Assembly (NCBI GenBank): GCA_963717705.1
Contig: CAVQWT010000005.1
Span: 620,001 to 684,000 of the forward strand
Source of the DNA: CAVQWT01 sp963717705
GTDB taxonomy: Bacteria; Pseudomonadota; Gammaproteobacteria; Burkholderiales; Casimicrobiaceae
Length of the DNA stretch: 64,000 nucleotides
Direction of reading: 5' to 3'
The notes under the pieces were generated by a model that did no database searches, was not told the origin of the DNA, and was given only the letters and a program-made list of their open reading frames with translations. Positions 17,571 through 24,964 of the stretch are shown in pieces. Each line of letters opens with the position of its first letter. The stretch's first letter is position 1. The position numbers were made by a program, and so were the translations under genes.

Positions 17571-17920
17571 GGAATTCCCCGTGTGCGTGATGGAGGAGCG
17601 GGCGTTGTCTTCGATCGGAGCGGCGGGGTCGCGATGATTCGGCAACTGCGGTCGCCGGCGCTCGTCGTACATTGCATCGCACAATCCATGCCATGGCACG
17701 ATCGATGTCATAACATGCTGTTCTGGAATGAAAAAAGCGCATCCCCGCAGCGACATGAACGGCCCCGTGGTGCGTTGCCCACCGAGCCGACGCGCCATGC
17801 TGGTGCGCACCGGAAACGGCGCGCACGTTTTCGTGCAGCGCGCGGCGATGCCACTACAATGTCGCTGCAATTGCCGCCGCGCCCGTGCGGCCAGGCACCC
17901 TACTTTCCCGGGAAAACGCG
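17571..17920 (-). promoter_or_regulatory. urtA upstream region with candidate sigma-54 promoter and NtrC box
   Basis: This 350-base gap between urtA (minus) and a Bug gene (plus) has no credible gene. On the minus strand TGGCATG-GATT-GTGCG at 17693-17678 fits a sigma-54 element, with GG and GC ten bases apart, though three less critical positions differ. GCGC-N7-GTGC at 17792-17806 matches the NtrC pattern GCAC-N7-GTGC with one mismatch, centred about 130 bases upstream of the predicted start near 17667. Nitrogen-controlled urt operons are well known. The motifs are imperfect, so this is a candidate only. I see no clear promoter for the Bug gene. Confidence 0.4.
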
Positions 17921-18949
17921 ATGCCGCCACCGCTCCGCAAGCCCCTCGTCACCGTCGCTGTCGCTGTCGCGGCGCTCGTCACCACGCCGCTGGCTGCCTG
18001 GCTCGCCGCGGTGGTCGTGGCAGCTCCGGCGAGCGCGCAGGCGCCCGCGTGGCCGACGAAGCCGATCCGCCTCGTCGTTCCGTTCGCCCCCGGCGGATCG
18101 TCGGAAATCATCGCGCGATCCCTCGCCGGCAAGCTGTCGCAGTCGCTGGGCCAGCAGGTCTACGTCGAGAACAAGCCCGGCGGCGCCGGCAACGTCGCGA
18201 TGGAAGAAGTGAAGCGCGCGCCCGCCGACGGCTACACGCTGATCCTCGGCCACGTCGGAACGCTGGCGGTGAACCCCGCGATGTTCGGCAAGACGTTGCC
18301 CTACGACCCGGTGAAGGACTTCGCACCCGTGTCGCTGGTGGCGACGGTGCCGAACGTGATCGCGGTCAACAACGAGTTGCCGGTGAAGACGCTGGCCGAG
18401 CTGGTCGCGCTGGCGCGCAAGGAGCCGGGCAAGCTCAACTACGGCTCGGCCGGCAACGGCAGCGCGGGGCACCTGGCAATGGAGTACTTCAAGATGCAGG
18501 CGAAGGTCGACATCGTCCACGTCCCCTACCGCGGGACCGGGCCGATGCTGACCGACCTGCTCGGCGGCCAGCTGCAGATGACCTTCAACGGCGTGCCGCC
18601 GATCGCCGGCCAGATCAAGGCCGGGAAGCTGCGGCCGATCGCCGTGGGCTCGGCCAAGCGCGTGCCGTCGCTGCCCGACGTGCCGACGATCGCCGAGAGC
18701 GGCTACCCGGGCTTCGAGACGTCGCAGTGGTACGGCATCCTGGTCCCCGCCGGCACGCCGGCGCCGGTCATCGAGCGGCTGCACCGGGAGATCGTCGCCG
18801 CGCTCAGGAACCCCGACACGACCAGGCGCATCGTCGACGACGGCGGCGTCGCGGTCGGCGACACGCCGCAGGAATTCGCCGCGGTCATCGCAAGCGAGGC
18901 CAAGCGGTGGGGCGAGGTGGTCCGCGCCGCCGGCGTCAAGCCGGACTGA
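17921..18949 (+). CDS. Bug-family (TctC-type) extracytoplasmic solute-binding protein
   Basis: This 342-residue secreted binding protein has a signal peptide of about 38 residues ending near ASAQAPAWP. The Bug family signatures follow: KPIRLVVPFAPGGSSEIIAR near residue 46, VENKPGGAGNVAMEEV, and the GYTLILGHVGTLAVNP and PVKDFAPVSL segments. Such proteins feed tripartite tricarboxylate transporters, but no TctA or TctB gene is nearby. Orphan Bug genes are very abundant in Burkholderiales. The ATG at 17921 precedes a good signal peptide; an upstream ATG at 17885 would spoil it. The ligand is unknown. Confidence 0.92.
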   Translation: MPPPLRKPLVTVAVAVAALVTTPLAAWLAAVVVAAPASAQAPAWPTKPIRLVVPFAPGGSSEIIARSLAGKLSQSLGQQVYVENKPGGAGNVAMEEVKRAPADGYTLILGHVGTLAVNPAMFGKTLPYDPVKDFAPVSLVATVPNVIAVNNELPVKTLAELVALARKEPGKLNYGSAGNGSAGHLAMEYFKMQAKVDIVHVPYRGTGPMLTDLLGGQLQMTFNGVPPIAGQIKAGKLRPIAVGSAKRVPSLPDVPTIAESGYPGFETSQWYGILVPAGTPAPVIERLHREIVAALRNPDTTRRIVDDGGVAVGDTPQEFAAVIASEAKRWGEVVRAAGVKPD

Positions 18950-18961
18950 TGCCGGCGGCGG

Positions 18962-18980
18962 CCCGCGCCGTCCGCGCGGG
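18962..18980. terminator. GC-rich hairpin between convergent genes
   Basis: CCCGCGC and GCGCGGG pair around a five-base loop, in the 42 bases separating the stop codons of the Bug gene and the thioesterase gene. No T-run follows on either strand, so it is at best a weak or Rho-assisted terminator serving both genes. Confidence 0.35.
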
Positions 18981-18991
18981 GCGGGGTCGCG

Positions 18992-19411
18992 TCAGGCCCC
19001 GGACGGCACCAGGAACTGCCCGAACCGGCCGCGCAATTCCCCAGTGATCGGCACCGGCTGTCCCGTGTCCAGCGACGTCAGGACCACGACCAGCCGGGCG
19101 CGGATGCGGACCTGCCCGCCGCGCCCCGCCGTCACCGCCAGTGTCATCGACGTGTTGCCGAGCCGCTCGACCGCGAGGCTGAAGGTCAGCCGGTCGCCGA
19201 CCCGGCTGGGGGCGAGGAAGTCGCACTCGAGGTGTGCCATCGGCAGGCCGAGGCGCTCGATCCCCACGAAGGTGCTGAACGGATGGCCGAGGCCTGCGTC
19301 GAACCAGTCCTCCACCAGCTCGTTCATCAGCACGAAGTACTGCGGATAGAAGACGATGCCGGCTGGATCGCAGTGGTGGAACCGGATCAGCTTGTCGCGC
19401 TCGTAGGGCAA
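18992..19411 (-). CDS. Hotdog-fold acyl-CoA thioesterase (4-hydroxybenzoyl-CoA thioesterase family)
   Basis: This 139-residue protein begins with RDKLIRFHHCDPAGIVFYPQY, where the Asp-Pro-Ala-Gly-Ile-Val-Phe stretch carries the catalytic Asp of 4-hydroxybenzoyl-CoA thioesterases. It probably hydrolyses aryl-CoA esters. As the last gene of the benzoate uptake and activation operon, its likely task is to release CoA from benzoyl-CoA or dead-end analogues when the pathway is blocked; this is inference from context. The frame opens with TTG at 19411, and no in-frame ATG gives a better N-terminus. Its exact start is uncertain. Confidence 0.85.
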   Translation of the reverse strand: MPYERDKLIRFHHCDPAGIVFYPQYFVLMNELVEDWFDAGLGHPFSTFVGIERLGLPMAHLECDFLAPSRVGDRLTFSLAVERLGNTSMTLAVTAGRGGQVRIRARLVVVLTSLDTGQPVPITGELRGRFGQFLVPSGA

Positions 19412-19496
19412 GGGTCGTCTCCGACGGTGGGGGCGCGCCCGCGCGCACCGGGGTGGAAGGCAGCGGTTCGCGGACGCCGGTTCGGGCCGCCGACGC

Positions 19497-20285
19497 TCAT
19501 GGTCCCGCCGGCCCGCCGGGCAGGCGGCCGACGAATCGTGCCACCGCGTCGAGCACTGCTTCCGGCTGGTCGCGATGCGGCGAATGGCGGCAGTCGGCGA
19601 GCCGGACGATCTCGGTGTCGGGCACGACGCGCGCGATGCGCTCGACCTGGTCCATCGTACCGTACTCGTCGTCCTCGCCCTGGATCGCCAGCACCGGGCA
19701 GCGGACTGCCGCCAGGCACTCCTCGATGTTCCAGGCGCGAAATTCCGGATGCAGCCAGATGTCGTTCCAGCCGCGGAACGCGCCGTCGGGGTCGTCGTGG
19801 TAGCGCGCGAGCCGTGCCCGCAGATCGGTCTCGTCCCAAGCGAGTTTCGCCGCGGCGATGCTCTCGACCGCGACGTCCTCGACCCGCACGTGCGGCGCCA
19901 TCGCGATGACCCCGCTCACCGGGCGCGCCGCCGCGGCCGGACTGCCCGCACACAGCAGCGCGATCGACGCGCCGTCGCTGTGGCCGAACAGCACCGGTCG
20001 CTCGAGCCCCAGCGCGTCGAGCAGCGCCGGCAGCGTCACCAGCGCCTCGTCGTGCATGTAGCGGACCCCGCGCGGTCCGTCGATCGGGGTCGAGCGGCCG
20101 TAGCCGCGCCGCGACCAGACGACGACGTCGCGACCGGCCGCGCGCGCGACCCGCTCCGGAAAGTCCTTCCACATCGCCACCGAGCCCAGCCCCTCGTGCA
20201 GCATGACGATCGACGGCAGGTCCGGGCGCGCCCCGTCGATGCGCACGACCTCGAGCTCGACGCCGCCGATCCGCAGCAGCGGCAT
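19497..20285 (-). CDS. Alpha/beta hydrolase in the benzoate operon
   Basis: This 262-residue alpha/beta-hydrolase has the oxyanion segment MLHEGLGSVAMW, the nucleophile elbow GHSDGAS (Ser near residue 100), an acid in IQGEDDEYG and a final His in DCRHSPHRDQP. Hydrolases of this group often accompany box genes, where they may open lactones or hydrolyse ring-cleavage esters, but no reaction is proven from sequence. It sits 9 bases after livF and 85 bases before the thioesterase in the same operon. It is not a meta-cleavage hydrolase by any specific motif I recognise. Confidence 0.85.
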   Translation of the reverse strand: MPLLRIGGVELEVVRIDGARPDLPSIVMLHEGLGSVAMWKDFPERVARAAGRDVVVWSRRGYGRSTPIDGPRGVRYMHDEALVTLPALLDALGLERPVLFGHSDGASIALLCAGSPAAAARPVSGVIAMAPHVRVEDVAVESIAAAKLAWDETDLRARLARYHDDPDGAFRGWNDIWLHPEFRAWNIEECLAAVRCPVLAIQGEDDEYGTMDQVERIARVVPDTEIVRLADCRHSPHRDQPEAVLDAVARFVGRLPGGPAGP

Positions 20286-20294
20286 GGCAGCGCG

Positions 20295-21008
20295 TCAGAC
20301 GCCGAGGAAGCGCGCGAGCGCCGCCGGGTCGCCCTGCGCCGTGGCGCGATCGCACTCGTAGGCGACCTGGCCGCGCACCAGCACGACGTTGCGGTCGGTC
20401 AGCGCGGAGACGTGCGCGTAGTTCTTGTCGACGATGACGGTGGCGATGCCGGTCGCGCGGATCTCGCGCACGATGCGCCATATCTCGCGCGCGATCAGCG
20501 GCGCCAGCCCCTCGGTCGCCTCGTCGAGGATCAGCAGCTCCGGATTGGTCAGCAGCGCGCGGCCGATGGTCAGCATCTGCTGCTCGCCGCCCGACAGCTG
20601 CGCGCCACCGTGGCCAAGCCGCTCGGCGAGCCGCGGAAAGGTCGACAGCACGCGGTCGAACGTCCAGTCGCGACGGCCGTCGCGGCCGGCGCGCGCGGCC
20701 ATCTGCAGGTTCTCGCGCACCGACAGGTTGGGAAAGATGCCCCTGCCCTCGGGCACGTAGGCGACGCCTTCGCGGGTGATGCGGAACGCCGGGCGCCGCG
20801 TGACGTCGACGCCGCGCAGCCGCACCTCGCCGCCACGGGCCGGGACCAGGCCCAGCATGCTGCGCAGCAGGGTCGTCTTGCCCATGCCGTTGCGGCCCAT
20901 CAGGCCGACCGCCTCGCCCTCGCGCACGCAGAAATCCACGCCCCGCAGCACGTGGCTGGTGCCGTAGTAGGTGTTGAGGCCGCGCGCCTCGAGCAGCACG
21001 TCAGCCAA
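20295..21008 (-). CDS. Branched-chain-type ABC transporter ATP-binding protein (LivF-like), benzoate cluster
   Basis: This 237-residue ATPase has Walker A GRNGMGKTT, signature QLSGGEQQML, Walker B ELLILDEATEGLAP and the LivF-type YVPEGRGIFPNLSV segment. It overlaps the 3' end of the LivG-like gene by eight bases. Together with its four partners it forms a HAAT-family importer dedicated, by context, to benzoate or a related aromatic acid. In the switch region the usual His is replaced: VIVDKNYAH rather than LLVEQN, a variant seen in aromatic-acid LivF proteins. Confidence 0.88.
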   Translation of the reverse strand: MADVLLEARGLNTYYGTSHVLRGVDFCVREGEAVGLMGRNGMGKTTLLRSMLGLVPARGGEVRLRGVDVTRRPAFRITREGVAYVPEGRGIFPNLSVRENLQMAARAGRDGRRDWTFDRVLSTFPRLAERLGHGGAQLSGGEQQMLTIGRALLTNPELLILDEATEGLAPLIAREIWRIVREIRATGIATVIVDKNYAHVSALTDRNVVLVRGQVAYECDRATAQGDPAALARFLGV

Positions 21009-21762
21009 GCTCGTCCTCGCCGTGGCCGAGGTAGGCGCGCTGCACGTCGTCGTTGGCCCGGATCGCCGCCGGCGCGCCGCTGGCGAGAACGCGGCCGTTG
21101 ACCATCACGGTGATGGTGTCGGCGAGCGCGAACACCGCGTCCATGTCGTGCTCGACCAGCAGGATGGCGTGGTCCGCGGCAAGCCGCTGCAGCAGCTCGA
21201 CCATCCGCGACGACTCCTCCGCGCCCATGCCCGCCAGCGGCTCGTCGAGCAGCAGCAGCCGCGGCTCGGTCGCCAGCACCATCGCGATCTCGAGCTGCCG
21301 CTGCTCGCCGTGCGACAGCACGCCGGCGATGCGCTCGGCGCGGCCGGCGAGCCCGGCCAGCTCGAGGCCGCGCTCCGCGCGCCCGCGCGACGGCGCGTCC
21401 GCGCCGGCGTCCGCGAACACCGCGAACGGCCGCGGGTGCCGCGACTGCGCCGCCAGCCGGCAGTTCTCGTACACCGTGAACGCCGGGAAGATGTTGGTCT
21501 TCTGGTAGCTGCGTCCGATGCCCAGCCGGGACCGGCGGTCGGCGGGGAAGTGCGAGATCTCGGCGCCAAGGTAGACGATGCTGCCGGCGGACGGCGCGAG
21601 GTCGCCGGACAGCAGGTTGATCAGCGTCGACTTGCCCGCGCCGTTGGGACCGAGCAGCGCGTGCAGCCCGTTGTCGGCGACCGCGATCGCCACCCCGTCG
21701 CAGGCCGCGAGACCGCCGAAGCGCCGGGTCAGGCCGCGGGTCTCGAGCACCGCCTCAGCCAT
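21001..21762 (-). CDS. Branched-chain-type ABC transporter ATP-binding protein (LivG-like), benzoate cluster
   Basis: This 253-residue ATPase has Walker A GPNGAGKST, signature VLSHGEQRQLEIA, Walker B RLLLLDEPLAGMG and a canonical switch LLVEHDMD. The IGRSYQKTNIFPAFTVYENC segment is LivG-like. It overlaps livM by eight bases upstream and livF by eight bases downstream, so the genes are tightly coupled. Second ATPase of the presumed benzoate importer. Confidence 0.88.
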   Translation of the reverse strand: MAEAVLETRGLTRRFGGLAACDGVAIAVADNGLHALLGPNGAGKSTLINLLSGDLAPSAGSIVYLGAEISHFPADRRSRLGIGRSYQKTNIFPAFTVYENCRLAAQSRHPRPFAVFADAGADAPSRGRAERGLELAGLAGRAERIAGVLSHGEQRQLEIAMVLATEPRLLLLDEPLAGMGAEESSRMVELLQRLAADHAILLVEHDMDAVFALADTITVMVNGRVLASGAPAAIRANDDVQRAYLGHGEDELG

Positions 21763-22717
21763 CGCCGCCGGCTCCGCCGAGGCTGCGCCGAACGCGCCGC
21801 ACCAGGTGCCCGAGGCCGCCCGGGAGGAACAGCACCAGCAGCACGATGGTCGCGCCGAACCAGAGCTGCCAGTGCGTGGTCAGCGACGAGAAGAACTCCT
21901 GCAGCAGCGTCAGCGCGAACGCACCGACGATCGGGCCGTAAGGCGTCGCGCTGCCGCCGAGGATGACCATCAGCAGCACGTTGCCCGACTGGTGCCACGA
22001 CAGTATCTCGGGGTTCACGAAGCCGAACTGCGCGGCCGCGAGGTAGCCGGCGAGACCGGCGAGCGCGCCAGCGAGCGTGAAACTCGCGAGCTTGTATGCG
22101 AACACCGGGTAGCCGAGCGAGCGCATCCGCTGCTCGTTGGCGCGGATGCCCTGCAGCGCGCGGCCGAGCGGCGATCGCAGCACCAGGCGCAGGCCCACGA
22201 ACACGAGCACCAGCGCCGCGAGCACGACGTAGTACGCCTGCAGCGGCCGGTCGAGGTCGAACGGCACGAACCCGGCGATCGACGCGTCGGGCTTGATGTT
22301 GATGTACCGCCCGTCCGACCCACCGCCGAACTTGGTGTCGTGGAAGATGAAGTAGAACATCTGCGCGAACGCGAGCGTGACCATGATGAAGTAGATGCCA
22401 CGCGTGCGGAGCACGAACAGCCCGACGACGAACGCGCACGCCGCGGCGACCAGGACCGCGGCGCCGAGGGTGGCCCAGAGCCCGGCGGCGGCGGCCTTCG
22501 GCGTCAGCATCGCCAGCGTGTAGGCGCCGACGCCGAAGTAGGCGGCGTGGCCGAACGAGACCAGCCCGGTGTAGCCGACGAGGAGGTCGAGCGACAGCGC
22601 GAAGATCGACATGATCATGATCTTCGTCACCAGCTCGGTGTAGAAAGTCGCGCCGGCGAGCGGGAACGCGGCGACCAGCGCGAGCGCGACGACCGGGAGT
22701 GCGAGGCGGCGCAGCAT
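21755..22717 (-). CDS. Branched-chain-type ABC transporter permease (LivM-like), benzoate cluster
   Basis: This 320-residue protein has about nine hydrophobic helices and LivM markers: LDLLVGYTGLVSFGHAAYFG, RGIYFIMVTLAFAQMFYF, FGGGSDGRYI and LFLPGGLGHLVRR. It begins four bases after the LivH stop. The second permease half of the presumed aromatic-acid importer. Confidence 0.88.
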   Translation of the reverse strand: MLRRLALPVVALALVAAFPLAGATFYTELVTKIMIMSIFALSLDLLVGYTGLVSFGHAAYFGVGAYTLAMLTPKAAAAGLWATLGAAVLVAAACAFVVGLFVLRTRGIYFIMVTLAFAQMFYFIFHDTKFGGGSDGRYINIKPDASIAGFVPFDLDRPLQAYYVVLAALVLVFVGLRLVLRSPLGRALQGIRANEQRMRSLGYPVFAYKLASFTLAGALAGLAGYLAAAQFGFVNPEILSWHQSGNVLLMVILGGSATPYGPIVGAFALTLLQEFFSSLTTHWQLWFGATIVLLVLFLPGGLGHLVRRVRRSLGGAGGDG

Positions 22718-22721
22718 CGGC

Positions 22722-23588
22722 TCAGGCGCGCCTGAAGAGGCCTTCGGGCCGCCAGAGCAGGATTGCCGCCATCAGCAGGTAGACGGCGACACCGGCGAAC
22801 TCGGGTGCGACGACCTTGCCGAAAGTGTCCACCAGCCCGATCAGCAGCGCCGCCACCAGCGCGCCCCACACCGAGCCGATGCCGCCGATCACGACCACGA
22901 CGAAGCAGATGATCAGCACCTGCTGCCCCATCCCGGGGTAGACCGACGACACCGGCGCAGCCAGCATGCCGGCGAACGCGGCCAGCGCCACGCCCAGCGC
23001 GAACACCAGGCGGAACACCAGGTTGACGTTGATGCCGAGCACCTCGACCATCTCGCGGTTCGACGCGCCGGCGCGGATCATCATGCCGAGCCGCGTGCGC
23101 TGGATCAGCACGTACATGCCGGCGGCGAGCAGCAGGCAGACCCCGGACATCACCAGCCGGTAGACCGGATAGGTCATCGTCTCGCCCAGCGCGATCGACG
23201 CCTTGAACATCTCCGGCACCGGCACCCCGTGGACGTCGTTGCCGACGATCAGGCTGCGCAGTTCCTCGAAGATCAGGATCAGCCCGTAGGTCAGCAGCAC
23301 CTGCTCGAGGTGGTCGCGCCTGTACAGGTGGCTGAACAGCGCCCATTCGAGAAACAGCCCGAGCAGCACCGACAGCACGACGCCCAGCACCATCGCCACC
23401 GCCAGGCTGCCGGTCAGCGACGACAGCGTGAACGCCATGTACGCGCCGATCATGTAGAAGCTGCCGTGCGCGAGATTGATGATCCCCATGATGCCGAAGA
23501 TCAGCGTGAGCCCGCTCGCCACCAGGAACAGCAGCAGCCCGTACTGCAGGGCGTTCAGGAGCTGGATCAGGAGGACGGCGGGTTCCAT
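22722..23588 (-). CDS. Branched-chain-type ABC transporter permease (LivH-like), benzoate cluster
   Basis: This 288-residue protein has eight or so membrane helices and LivH markers: QYGLLLFLVASGLTLIFG, MGIINLAHGSFYMIGAY, RTRLGMMIRAGASNREMVEV and a C-terminal LWRPEGLFRRA. ATG at 23588. It is separated by 145 bases from the binding-protein gene; that gap holds a strong hairpin, a common device for expressing the binding protein more than the membrane subunits. Confidence 0.88.
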   Translation of the reverse strand: MEPAVLLIQLLNALQYGLLLFLVASGLTLIFGIMGIINLAHGSFYMIGAYMAFTLSSLTGSLAVAMVLGVVLSVLLGLFLEWALFSHLYRRDHLEQVLLTYGLILIFEELRSLIVGNDVHGVPVPEMFKASIALGETMTYPVYRLVMSGVCLLLAAGMYVLIQRTRLGMMIRAGASNREMVEVLGINVNLVFRLVFALGVALAAFAGMLAAPVSSVYPGMGQQVLIICFVVVVIGGIGSVWGALVAALLIGLVDTFGKVVAPEFAGVAVYLLMAAILLWRPEGLFRRA

Positions 23589-23642
23589 GGGGCGTGTCGT
23601 CGGGCGCCGCGGTGCGCGCAGGCGCGGGGGTCGGAAACGGCC

Positions 23643-23675
23643 GGGGCCGGGAGTCGCCGTGAGCGTCCCGGCCCC
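23643..23675 (-). terminator. Strong intercistronic hairpin after the binding-protein gene
   Basis: GGGGCCGGGA and TCCCGGCCCC form a perfect ten-base stem around a 13-base loop, just after the binding-protein stop and before livH. There is no T-run, so it more likely protects the upstream mRNA 3' end or partially attenuates transcription than ends it fully. Confidence 0.5.
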
Positions 23676-23733
23676 GCTCTGCTCGCGGCGGCAGGCACGG
23701 CGCGCGCCGCCCCGCCGCGGCGATGGGCGCGAC

Positions 23734-24921
23734 CTACATCTTGCAGCCGATCGCCGGGTCGGCGTAGTTCTTGATCGCGATGCCGATGGCCTTGTTCTCC
23801 TTGCCTTCGACGCGCCGCAGGTAGAAATCCTGCACCGGATTGTTCGCCTTCGACAGCGTGAACGGGCCGCGCGGGCTGTCGATCTTCGCCGTCTGCATCG
23901 CCTTGATCAGCGCATCGCGCTTGCCCACGTCGCCGCCGACGGCTTTAAGCCCCGCCGCCAGCAGCTGCCCCGAGTCGTAGCCCTGCATCGCGTAGACGTC
24001 GGGCTCGACCTTGTACGCGGCCTTGTACGCGGCCCGGAAGGCGTTGTTCTTGGGGTTGTCGAGCTGGTCGGCGTAGTGCAGCGTGGTCAGCAGCCCCTGC
24101 GCCGATTCGCCCTGCGCCTCGAGCGTGCCGTCGGTGAGGAAGCCCGGCCCGTAGAGCGGGATCGACTTCTTGAGCCCCGCGGCGTCGTAGTCCTTGACGA
24201 ACTTGACCGCGCCGCCGCCGGCGAAGAAGACGTACACCGCGTCGGGCTTCAGCGCGGCGATCTCGGTCAGGAACGCCTGGAACTCGACGTTGGGGAACGG
24301 CAGCGTCAGCTCCTTGACGACCTTGCCGCCGCCCTTCTCGAACGCCTCCTTGAAGCCCCCGGTCGACTGGCTGCCGGCCGCGTAGTTCCAGGTCAGCGTC
24401 ACCGCGGTCTTGTGCCCGCGCTCCGCCGCGACCTTGCCCATCGCGTAGCCGGGCTGCGAGTTGGAGAACGACGTGCGGAAGATGTTCGGCGCGCACAGCG
24501 GGCCGGTGATCTCGTCGGCGCCCGCGTTCGGGATGATGAGCAGCGAGTTGTTGTCGCGGGCGGCCTTCGCCAGCGCCATCGCCACGCCCGAGTGGACGGT
24601 GCCGACGATCACGTCGACCTTGTCGCGCTTGATCAGCTTGTTCGCGTTCTCCGGCGCCTTGGCGGGGTCGGACTCGTCGTCGACGGTGAAGTACTCGATC
24701 TCGCGGCCGCCGAGCTTGCCGCCCTGCTCGGCGACGGCAAGCTTGAAGCCGTTGGTGATCGCGTTGCCGAGCGCGGCAAAGGTGCCGGTGTAAGGCAGCA
24801 TCAGGCCGACCTTCACCTTGTCCTGGGCGAGGGCATGCGGCGCGGAGAGCGCGAAGGCCGCGGCGGCGAGCGCCGCGGCCAGGACGCGGCCGCGCCGCGG
24901 GTTGGATCGGTTGCGTGTCAT
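23734..24921 (-). CDS. ABC transporter substrate-binding protein, presumed benzoate/aromatic-acid binder
   Basis: This 395-residue periplasmic protein of the Leu/Ile/Val-binding (HAAT) type has a signal peptide of about 33 residues ending ALAQ, then KVKVGLMLPYTGTFAALG, VDVIVGTVHSGVAMAL and NYAAGSQSTGGFKEAF. It most resembles the aromatic-acid subgroup and lies between the benzoate-CoA ligase and four transporter genes, so benzoate is the natural candidate ligand. The ligand assignment is by context only. ATG at 24921 with GGAGGAGCC upstream. Confidence 0.88.
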   Translation of the reverse strand: MTRNRSNPRRGRVLAAALAAAAFALSAPHALAQDKVKVGLMLPYTGTFAALGNAITNGFKLAVAEQGGKLGGREIEYFTVDDESDPAKAPENANKLIKRDKVDVIVGTVHSGVAMALAKAARDNNSLLIIPNAGADEITGPLCAPNIFRTSFSNSQPGYAMGKVAAERGHKTAVTLTWNYAAGSQSTGGFKEAFEKGGGKVVKELTLPFPNVEFQAFLTEIAALKPDAVYVFFAGGGAVKFVKDYDAAGLKKSIPLYGPGFLTDGTLEAQGESAQGLLTTLHYADQLDNPKNNAFRAAYKAAYKVEPDVYAMQGYDSGQLLAAGLKAVGGDVGKRDALIKAMQTAKIDSPRGPFTLSKANNPVQDFYLRRVEGKENKAIGIAIKNYADPAIGCKM

Positions 24922-24964
24922 CTGGGGCTCCTCCTTCGGATCGGGTGCGGGTGCGGCGCTCGCG

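Noticed and set aside
14508..18212. A plus-strand open frame of over 1200 codons across urtC, urtB and urtA
   Set aside because: Its composition is typical of antisense to GC-rich genes (His/Arg/Asp-rich, no motifs) and it overlaps three well-supported transporter genes.
18127..18250. Possible TRAP or TctAB partners for the Bug protein
   Set aside because: No other frame in this region encodes membrane helices; the neighbours are urt and benzoate genes.
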